Part shown: positions 1 to 5,444 of the stretch, one piece after another
Position numbering within the stretch: the stretch's first letter is position 1
How the letters are laid out: every line of letters begins with the position of its first letter
The notes under the pieces: model-generated
The model's database searches: none
The model's input: only the letters and a program-made list of their open reading frames with translations
Told to the model about the DNA's origin: nothing
Made by a program: the position numbers and the translations under genes
Assembly: GCA_027084145.1 (NCBI GenBank)
Contig: JALWLM010000394.1
Location: 1-5,444 of the forward strand
Length of the DNA stretch: 5,444 nt
DNA from: Crocinitomicaceae bacterium
GTDB lineage: Bacteria > Bacteroidota > Bacteroidia > Flavobacteriales_D > Crocinitomicaceae
Reading direction: 5' to 3'

Positions 1-837
1 ATGTATTCCCGCCCACCCTACTTGATTAATCAATACCGGATTCCCTTCTAAATTTTTCTCTACAATAGGTTCTTCCAAAAAAGTATGGGTATGTCCTCCT
101 ATAATCAGATGAATATTTTTTGTTTTTCGAGCTAAAATTCTATCAGAAATTTTATTTGATTGATATTCAAAACCTAAATGAGATAAACAGATAATCAAGT
201 CGCATTCTTTTTCTTTTAATTCTCTTGCTTTGTCATTAGCAATTTCTACCGGATCCAGATATTTGGTTTCCCTATATTTGCTTTTAGGCACAAGCCCCTG
301 TAACTCTACACCTACTCCAAATATTCCCACTTTAATTCCTCCCTTATTTAAAATCACCCAATCTTTTGTATGTCCATCAATAGGTGTGTTTCTAAAATCA
401 TAATTAGAACAAACAAAAGGAAAATCAGCATATTTTTTGGCTTTCACAAATCCTTTCATTCCTCCGTCGAAATCATGGTTACCCATTGTAGCAACATCAT
501 ATCCCAATTTTGTCATTAGCTTCATTTCCAAAACACCTCCGAACTTATTAAAATAAGGCGTTCCTTGAAAAATATCTCCAGCATCTAATAGTAAAACATT
601 TTCTTCTTCACTTCTAATTTGTTGAATCTTTTCAAATCTAGCTTCAACACCTCCTAAGCCGGGGTATTTAGAATGATTTTGGGGAAATGGATCGATATTA
701 GAGTGTGTATCATTCGTATGTAAAATCGTCAAATATTTTTTTCCGGAAAACAGATGATTTCCTCTTGAGAATTGAGGAGCAAGCAAAAGACCTCCTGAAA
801 TCAAAAAAGTTTTTTTAACAAATGTTCTTCTATCCAT
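1..837 (-). CDS. Tat-exported metallophosphatase, catalytic half of a split UshA-type 5'-nucleotidase (3' end outside window)
   Basis: I translated 279 codons from the ATG at 837-835 with no stop before the left edge, so the C-terminus is missing. Residues 1-25 form a twin-arginine signal (RRTFVKK at 3-9, then a hydrophobic stretch), which predicts folded export to the periplasm. The calcineurin-like 5'-nucleotidase motifs follow in order: HTNDTH at 40-45, DAGD at 85-88, GNHDFD at 119-124, SHLG at 219-222 and GGHTHT at 247-252. Against E. coli UshA these supply the two-metal ligands D43, H45, D88, N120, H220, H249 and H251, plus the catalytic pair H121/D124, so the site looks intact. The family hydrolyses nucleoside 5'-phosphates and related phosphoesters. 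In UshA a C-terminal substrate-binding domain follows in the same chain. Here that domain is the upstream gene, whose stop overlaps this start by one base (TAATG), suggesting translational coupling. No Shine-Dalgarno motif is visible. Exact substrate is uncertain; a 2',3'-cyclic nucleotide phosphodiesterase is possible. Confidence 0.93.
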   Translation of the reverse strand, partial: MDRRTFVKKTFLISGGLLLAPQFSRGNHLFSGKKYLTILHTNDTHSNIDPFPQNHSKYPGLGGVEARFEKIQQIRSEEENVLLLDAGDIFQGTPYFNKFGGVLEMKLMTKLGYDVATMGNHDFDGGMKGFVKAKKYADFPFVCSNYDFRNTPIDGHTKDWVILNKGGIKVGIFGVGVELQGLVPKSKYRETKYLDPVEIANDKARELKEKECDLIICLSHLGFEYQSNKISDRILARKTKNIHLIIGGHTHTFLEEPIVEKNLEGNPVLINQVGWAGIH

Positions 838-839
838 TA
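835..839 (-). promoter_or_regulatory. TAATG stop-start overlap coupling the two 5'-nucleotidase halves
   Basis: The TAA stop of the lipoprotein (839-837) shares its last base with the ATG of the metallophosphatase (837-835). The arrangement is typical of translational coupling and would favour matched production of two subunits of one enzyme. The Tat motif starts at residue 3 from this ATG, confirming the start. Confidence 0.7.
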
Positions 840-1556
840 TTCAAATATGATACGTTGTTCATCAGTCCAAATCAAAGTGTCTTGTTTTCGTGCTTCTTCA
901 ATCATTACATCTCGCATTAATTTTCCAGTATAATACACATCTGTTTTTTTATCAAAAAAAGTCATGTTGTCCCCTCCATTCATTAGGTAATCAGAGGTTA
1001 TAATTTGGACTTGATAAAAATCATTAATTTCTTTTCCTTCAAAAATAAGCTTATCATTGATTAATTTCACTCCTGCAATAGGCTCTCCTCCCCTTTCTTT
1101 TAAATAAACTCCAATCTCTTTCAAAACTGTAACCGGCAATGTCACAATAACAATCTCATTATCAAAAGGCATTAATTTAAAAATATCTCCGACTGTAACA
1201 CCTCCTTGATTAATTGGACTTCTTAGCCCTCCATAATTCAGTAAACAAAAAAACAGACCTGACAAATCTAACTTTTCTTTTTGGCTATTTAAAACAACAT
1301 CCGTAGCCCAATTATTGAGGGAACCATTTGGTCTGGATTTGATAAAAGTCTTTGGAGCATAAGCAATTATTTTATTCATCTCATCTTCCAAACTGTCTCT
1401 GTAAGGATTGATTATTTGAGTAATTTCATTTTGCTTTCCATTCTTTGCTTTAATTTCGAGTAATTCAGATTCAACTTCAATATGCTGAACAGAAGAGCAG
1501 GCCCAAAGACCTGCTCCTATCAAAATAACAATACCGTATTTTAATATTTTTGACAC
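837..1556 (-). CDS. Lipoprotein consisting of the 5'-nucleotidase C-terminal (substrate-binding) domain
   Basis: This complete 239-residue protein starts at a GTG (1556-1554), two bases after the nuclease stop. Residues 1-19 are a lipoprotein signal with a lipobox-like LWAC ending at C20, so it should be lipid-anchored, probably in the periplasm. The rest matches the 5_nucleotid_C domain: SRPNG at 74-78, NYGGLR at 107-112, PFDN at 130-133 and YLMNGGD at 190-196. Compared with E. coli UshA as I recall it, R112, F131, N133 and D196 align with the nucleotide-binding R410, F429, N431 and D504, and Y190 replaces F498, keeping an aromatic ring to stack on the base. The metal-binding catalytic domain is absent, and the length fits this domain alone, so the protein should not hydrolyse anything by itself. 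The natural partner is the metallophosphatase whose start overlaps its stop. Family assignment is firm; physical pairing of the two halves is inferred. Confidence 0.92.
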   Translation of the reverse strand: MSKILKYGIVILIGAGLWACSSVQHIEVESELLEIKAKNGKQNEITQIINPYRDSLEDEMNKIIAYAPKTFIKSRPNGSLNNWATDVVLNSQKEKLDLSGLFFCLLNYGGLRSPINQGGVTVGDIFKLMPFDNEIVIVTLPVTVLKEIGVYLKERGGEPIAGVKLINDKLIFEGKEINDFYQVQIITSDYLMNGGDNMTFFDKKTDVYYTGKLMRDVMIEEARKQDTLIWTDEQRIIFE

Positions 1557-1561
1557 TTTTA
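1554..1561 (-). promoter_or_regulatory. Tight stop/GTG-start junction between nuclease and lipoprotein genes
   Basis: On the minus strand the bases read TAAAAGTG: the nuclease stop, two A residues, then the GTG start of the lipoprotein. The signal peptide begins directly at this GTG, and I see no in-frame ATG just upstream, which supports the start choice. With so little space and no Shine-Dalgarno motif, ribosomes finishing the nuclease probably reinitiate here. Confidence 0.55.
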
Positions 1562-3844
1562 TTGAATCACCAATTTTTCTCTTACGCTTCCTTTTTCCGT
1601 ATCAACTTCTATGATGTAAGTTCCCGAATTCAAATGTTCTACATCTAATTCCAATACTTTATTTTGAATTCCACTTTCTTTCATTATTAAAGTTCCTTGT
1701 ATATCATAAATACGGTATCCTTTAATCAATTCTTTATTAATTTGTATATAAACTGTTTCTTTTGCAGGTATTGGGAAAATCACCAAGTTTTTAAGTAAAA
1801 CTTCCTCGATTGAAGCAGTATTACATCCTGTTCCTCCTGCTAAATAACTTTCATCCGTAAAATCAATAAAACAAGCGTAATTAACAGAGTCTATAAAAGG
1901 ATTTCTATTTCCTTGTAAATTATAGATATACTCATGCCTTGCAATTTCATAATTATCCGGTAAATCATTAAAATGCCATGCTCTTAACACATCTAAATCT
2001 TGTGCCGAAGACGGTGTTGTTTCATTTAGCCCAAAGCCATAACGAACAGACATATAAAAAATAGATCTTGCTGCATTTCCTTTGTGCTCATTCCTTGGTT
2101 CATAAACCAATTGTCCATTATTATCATATCCTACTTTTCCATCTAAATAAGAGAATACAGTTGAGCCTGTTACCTCTCCTAAAGGTAAATTACTTCGTGG
2201 AGAATTGGCTTGACTTAAATTCGTCGGATATAAATTATGCTGATCCGAATATTCGGGAAGTTCGGGATTGTCAGCGGGATATGTCGGCATCCATGTGTGT
2301 GCCCAAGTATGCTCTCTACTATATCCGGTTGCAGACCAATCAAAAGGATCGTCAAAAACTTTTCTTTCTCCCGTATATGCACAAATCACATAAGATTGTC
2401 CATTAGTCGTATCTCTCACCTCAAATTCATTCATCATCGTATTCTTATACATAAAGTAAGAAATCACATTATGGTTATCAATTAAATTTCTCAAATCAGT
2501 GATAAAAGTAGGTGATGATGTTGATATTCCCGAGTAATAAGTACCAATGTTTGAACCTAACGAAGTTACATTTCCCACAGCAGGAGAACTTGTTAAATAA
2601 TTTTCAAATCCGTTAGACCCATTAAATGCATATACAGCAAAATAATAATTTTGATTGGCGATTACCCCTCTCGGAGTAAATGAGGTCCCCGATCCAATAT
2701 AGGCAACCTTCGCATTTCCAATAATATCTCCTCTTTTATAAGTGGAACCATCCGATGGTACTCCTGTTACAGGACTTCCATTTGACCAAAGCACTATATA
2801 TTGGGATGCTCCTGTACCCGCATTATATTGTCCTCCAAGTGTATATGCTTCTAATATAGGAAAAGTTAAATTACTTGGATTAGAAGTCGGTTCCGTTGCA
2901 ATATTATCTGTCCCTACCCCTTCAAAATTAATGATATAAGGATTCTCGTCCGCGTCATCATTGGCTATTTCTATTGCTGCGATTTGCGTTCCTGTCGTCG
3001 TCGGGTTAAAATCAACTTGAAATGTTTGAGAAGTCCCTCCGGCAATTGTTCCTCCGGTATAAGTGGTAGAAAAAGCAGATGCATTTGGCCCTGTAAATGA
3101 GATTCCGGAGACTGTTAAATCTTGTGTTCCTAAATTTTCGATTTCCAAAGTAACCTGTGGTGTGTTACCAATAAAATAATTCGTGTTGTTTAAATAAGTT
3201 GTCCCTCCAATCAATACATTAATTTCTTTTGTTGGTGCTACATATGGCACGATATCATTCAAATCTCTAGGGACAATCTGATAATTCGCATTAAACTGCC
3301 CGACCAAACCCGTTAAAGTAATTGGCCCTGTAGGTATTGCAGTACCTGCAATATTTGTAGAACCGTTAATTCGAACATCAATTGTATTGGTTCCGTCAGT
3401 TACTTGTACCGTACTGTTTCCCGTAGCAAAATTACCTGTTTGGACAAAAGTAACATTAGGTAATTCTATTAATTGTGATTCTAAAGATTCTCCAATAACA
3501 GGTATGGTCAATTGAATAGGAGACGGTGGTGTTATCGCCTGTCCATGATTAGTTATACTTGTAATGGGCGAAATTTCCAACAATCCGGAAAAATCGGATA
3601 ACTGTCCCGTTACCGTTATGCTGTCCCAACGGTTTACACTAGATATACTATTTCCATAAATAGCAATTCCGGCTGAATTATCTTGCCCGTAACGGATATT
3701 TCCGAGCTCCGAGCCATTTGTAGCGACTAACGTTACTGTTACTGTTTGTCCAATTCCATAAGTTCTGGCATCTGCCACATTTGTTTGTGCGTTTCCGTAA
3801 AAAAACGGAGTTGCAAATAATAAAATTGATAAAACTTTTTTCAT
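1559..3844 (-). CDS. Secreted multidomain endonuclease I-family nuclease with OB-fold domains and T9SS sorting domain
   Basis: This 761-residue protein begins at ATG 3844-3842. Residues 1-19 are a Sec signal, probably cut before Q20. Residues 21-201 look like two OB-fold-type units (about 22-108 and 109-201; hallmarks GDL-like strand patterns, TVTGQLSDFSGLLEI and TLTGLVGQFN), as in secreted nucleases. Residues 205-312 resemble a choice-of-anchor D/ASH beta domain, and 317-428 a fibronectin III-like domain. Residues 435-662 are the Endonuclease_1 domain (EndA/Vvn family): SREHTW at 509-514, DQHNLYP at 534-540, ANSPRSN at 546-552, AARSIFYM at 591-598 and QGNRNPF at 644-650. E511 and N547 correspond to the Mg-binding Glu and Asn of Vvn, and H512 to its general base, so the site appears intact. 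Residues 684-761 are a type A T9SS sorting domain, predicting release or surface anchoring. The family cuts DNA and often RNA nonspecifically to oligonucleotides. Its position after a TonB-dependent receptor and before 5'-nucleotidase genes suggests nutrient scavenging. Nuclease, signal and sorting domain are secure; the middle domains are less so. Confidence 0.95.
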   Translation of the reverse strand: MKKVLSILLFATPFFYGNAQTNVADARTYGIGQTVTVTLVATNGSELGNIRYGQDNSAGIAIYGNSISSVNRWDSITVTGQLSDFSGLLEISPITSITNHGQAITPPSPIQLTIPVIGESLESQLIELPNVTFVQTGNFATGNSTVQVTDGTNTIDVRINGSTNIAGTAIPTGPITLTGLVGQFNANYQIVPRDLNDIVPYVAPTKEINVLIGGTTYLNNTNYFIGNTPQVTLEIENLGTQDLTVSGISFTGPNASAFSTTYTGGTIAGGTSQTFQVDFNPTTTGTQIAAIEIANDDADENPYIINFEGVGTDNIATEPTSNPSNLTFPILEAYTLGGQYNAGTGASQYIVLWSNGSPVTGVPSDGSTYKRGDIIGNAKVAYIGSGTSFTPRGVIANQNYYFAVYAFNGSNGFENYLTSSPAVGNVTSLGSNIGTYYSGISTSSPTFITDLRNLIDNHNVISYFMYKNTMMNEFEVRDTTNGQSYVICAYTGERKVFDDPFDWSATGYSREHTWAHTWMPTYPADNPELPEYSDQHNLYPTNLSQANSPRSNLPLGEVTGSTVFSYLDGKVGYDNNGQLVYEPRNEHKGNAARSIFYMSVRYGFGLNETTPSSAQDLDVLRAWHFNDLPDNYEIARHEYIYNLQGNRNPFIDSVNYACFIDFTDESYLAGGTGCNTASIEEVLLKNLVIFPIPAKETVYIQINKELIKGYRIYDIQGTLIMKESGIQNKVLELDVEHLNSGTYIIEVDTEKGSVREKLVIQ

Positions 3845-3870
3845 TATTCTTTTTTTTTATTGTTTATTGA
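3845..3870 (-). promoter_or_regulatory. A-rich translation leader of the nuclease gene
   Basis: This 26-nt gap is the longest non-coding stretch in the window. Read on the minus strand it is almost all A and T, with an uninterrupted run of nine A (3858-3850) ending five bases before the nuclease ATG. There is no GGAG-type Shine-Dalgarno motif. In Flavobacterium, A-rich leaders are known to promote initiation in place of Shine-Dalgarno pairing, so this is the likely initiation region. I see no GC-rich hairpin that could terminate transcription, nor a clear promoter, which supports readthrough from the receptor gene. Confidence 0.6.
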
Positions 3871-5444
3871 TTAAAATTCAATTCCTAATGATACATTAAA
3901 CCGAAGTCCTTGCCCCATGAAAACTCCTGCTGAATTAGCATCAAACGTTTGACTTCCAAATTGATTATTTCTTGCATCAGAGATGTATTTCGTATCTAAT
4001 ACATTAAACACATTTGCTCGTACATTCATTTTAAATTTTTCAAACTTAAATCGATACCCTGCATGTAAGCTCAATAAGCCGTATGAAGGTAATTTCCAAG
4101 ATTCTTTTCCTCCGTTAGAACCTGTTAAACTAAACGGATCAAAATCACTGTAATACTTATCAAAATAAGTATATTTTGCTTTAATGTATGCATTTTTAAC
4201 AAAAGCATAACGAACCGAAGAAGCATAAATATTTTGAGCTGAATTTCCGACATGAACTCCCTTTGCATCAAATTCTATTTGTGTTCCTACCACATCAACA
4301 ATTTCTGAAGACTGCCATGTCCAATCTCCTAAAGAGATCATTCCTTCCAAAGTTAATTTTCTAGTAACTCTATAAACAGCATCAACTTCCAGTCCCATAT
4401 GTAAAGCATCCATTCCCGCAACATTTGCCCGAATAAATTCTGTGGGGTCTTGTGGGTCCGGCACCTTAACTCCATAAGGAAATGGTTTGTTCTCCCAAAT
4501 GGTATAATAAGCATTTAAATTTCCACTAAATTTCTCACTTCTAAACCCGTAACCAATCTCAAATGCATAGATTTTTTCATTTTCTATAATCTCAAAAAAT
4601 TCATTGGTATTATTATCTACCACATTACTAAACTGTGGTGTTCTATTAAGATACCCTGTATTGAAAAAAACATTATTCCTTTCATCAATATTGAAATTGG
4701 CTCCCATTTTAAAAGTTCCACCATAAAGCCATTTCCATCCTGTATCATAATATTTCAAACCTTCGGATGAAGCATTATATTCCTTTCCATTGTAAACAAT
4801 GGTATCCTTATACCCTATTCGAAGAATCGTATCACCAAGATCTAATACTTTCTTCTGGAAATAATCTACTCCTCTATATCCTTGAACAACCCCCGAAAGA
4901 TTGATAAAAGCAGACCAACGACCTCTTTTGTATTCTGCCTGCCCGAAACCTCCTGCCCATTGAACAAAACCATCTCTGTGATTTTGATATGGCTTATTCG
5001 GAGCAGCAATTTTATCACCTTCTACTTTCATTGGAGATTCTGCATTCTCATTTGCCATGTTTACATAATAATCTCCTCCTAACAAATCAACTATTTCGGT
5101 ATAATGAGTTCCTTTATACCATCGATAATCCAATCCTCCTGCTGTTTTCCAATAATCGTTGACTTTATAATCAAATTGAGAAAGTCCCCCTACCCATAAA
5201 TGATTATTCATGGAAGCAGAAAGAATTTGTGTTGATTTTAGCAATGTTGGATGATAAGCAGCATCAACAGCCGGATAGGTTGTGCCAAAAAGTGTCACCC
5301 ATTGATTGTTATAAATAATTTGATCCCAATCAATTAAAAAATTAGAATCTCGAACAATGGTCGATGAAGACCCGAAATAACGCTGTCCTCCTCCTTTCCC
5401 TATGGAAGTATATAAAATGTTAGACCAAGAAAGTTTTTCATTGA
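3871..5444 (-). CDS. TonB-dependent outer-membrane receptor, C-terminal part (5' end outside window)
   Basis: The frame is open from the right edge to the TAA at 3873-3871, giving 523 codons. The GTG at 5298-5296 is an internal valine, not the start, because coding continues upstream through a strand containing GKGGGQRYF (visible residues 15-23). The fragment is a series of alternating amphipathic strands rich in Tyr, Trp, Phe and Gly, with long loops, and it ends in RFNVSLGIEF with a terminal Phe, typical of an outer-membrane barrel. Phrases such as NVFFNTGYLNRTPQF and LLSLHAGYRF fit the TonB-dependent receptors of Bacteroidota. The plug and any carboxypeptidase-like N-terminal domain lie outside the window. 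Such receptors import substrates using energy from TonB/ExbBD. No SusD-like gene follows; the next gene is the nuclease, 26 nt away, so the cargo may be a nucleic-acid breakdown product, though the sequence does not show this. A siderophore or peptide receptor cannot be excluded. Confidence 0.9.
   Translation of the reverse strand, partial: NEKLSWSNILYTSIGKGGGQRYFGSSSTIVRDSNFLIDWDQIIYNNQWVTLFGTTYPAVDAAYHPTLLKSTQILSASMNNHLWVGGLSQFDYKVNDYWKTAGGLDYRWYKGTHYTEIVDLLGGDYYVNMANENAESPMKVEGDKIAAPNKPYQNHRDGFVQWAGGFGQAEYKRGRWSAFINLSGVVQGYRGVDYFQKKVLDLGDTILRIGYKDTIVYNGKEYNASSEGLKYYDTGWKWLYGGTFKMGANFNIDERNNVFFNTGYLNRTPQFSNVVDNNTNEFFEIIENEKIYAFEIGYGFRSEKFSGNLNAYYTIWENKPFPYGVKVPDPQDPTEFIRANVAGMDALHMGLEVDAVYRVTRKLTLEGMISLGDWTWQSSEIVDVVGTQIEFDAKGVHVGNSAQNIYASSVRYAFVKNAYIKAKYTYFDKYYSDFDPFSLTGSNGGKESWKLPSYGLLSLHAGYRFKFEKFKMNVRANVFNVLDTKYISDARNNQFGSQTFDANSAGVFMGQGLRFNVSLGIEF

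Noticed and set aside
944..960. Perfect T7-ATC-A7 inverted repeat
   Set aside because: It lies inside the lipoprotein gene as ordinary FFDKK codons. A 7-bp A/T-only stem is too weak to call a terminator or regulatory hairpin.
1040..1047. Minus-strand match to the Bacteroidota -7 promoter element (TAnnTTTG)
   Set aside because: It is inside a coding region, I found no -33 element at the right distance, and such matches are expected by chance in AT-rich DNA.
2068..2485. Two overlapping plus-strand open frames (2068-2406 and 2237-2485)
   Set aside because: They lie antisense within the nuclease domain, whose minus-strand frame carries clear conserved motifs. Their translations show no recognisable domain.
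2742..2939. Plus-strand open frame of 65 codons
   Set aside because: It is antisense to the beta-domain region of the nuclease gene and has no recognisable content.
4882..5082. Plus-strand open frame of 66 codons with hydrophobic stretches
   Set aside because: It is antisense to receptor barrel strands; the hydrophobic look follows from complementing that coding sequence.
5296..5298. GTG as the start of the receptor gene
   Set aside because: The frame stays open to the window edge, and the upstream translation continues as barrel sequence (GKGGGQRYF), so this is an internal valine.

Overview
The window looks like a low-GC member of the Bacteroidota, most likely the Flavobacteriia. Three things point there: a C-terminal type IX secretion (T9SS) sorting domain, a large TonB-dependent outer-membrane receptor, and A-rich translation leaders with no Shine-Dalgarno motif. 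All four genes lie on the minus strand and are read from high to low coordinates. They are packed so tightly (26-nt gap, 2-nt gap, 1-nt overlap) that they almost certainly form one operon. Its promoter and the ends of its outer genes lie outside the window.

In transcription order: (1) 5444-3871, the C-terminal 523 residues of a TonB-dependent receptor, whose start is beyond the right edge; (2) 3844-1559, a complete 761-residue secreted endonuclease I-family nuclease with N-terminal OB-fold-like domains, two adhesion-type beta domains and a T9SS sorting domain; (3) 1556-837, a complete 239-residue lipoprotein that is only the C-terminal, substrate-binding domain of a UshA-type 5'-nucleotidase; (4) 837-1, the first 279 residues of the matching metallophosphatase (catalytic) domain, with a twin-arginine signal, running off the left edge.

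Taken together the genes read as a nucleic-acid scavenging module. A surface or secreted nuclease cuts extracellular DNA/RNA, the outer-membrane receptor may import a product, and a two-part periplasmic 5'-nucleotidase releases phosphate and nucleoside. The individual families are known. The interest lies in the combination: the 5'-nucleotidase is split into two genes in reversed domain order, with its halves apparently exported by different routes (Sec/lipoprotein and Tat), and it is coupled to an OB-fold nuclease. The activities resemble those fused in the single Bacillus subtilis protein YhcR. The nucleotide-scavenging role and the receptor's substrate are inferences. No RNA genes, CRISPR array, mobile element or clear terminator were seen, and no non-coding stretch exceeds 26 nt.
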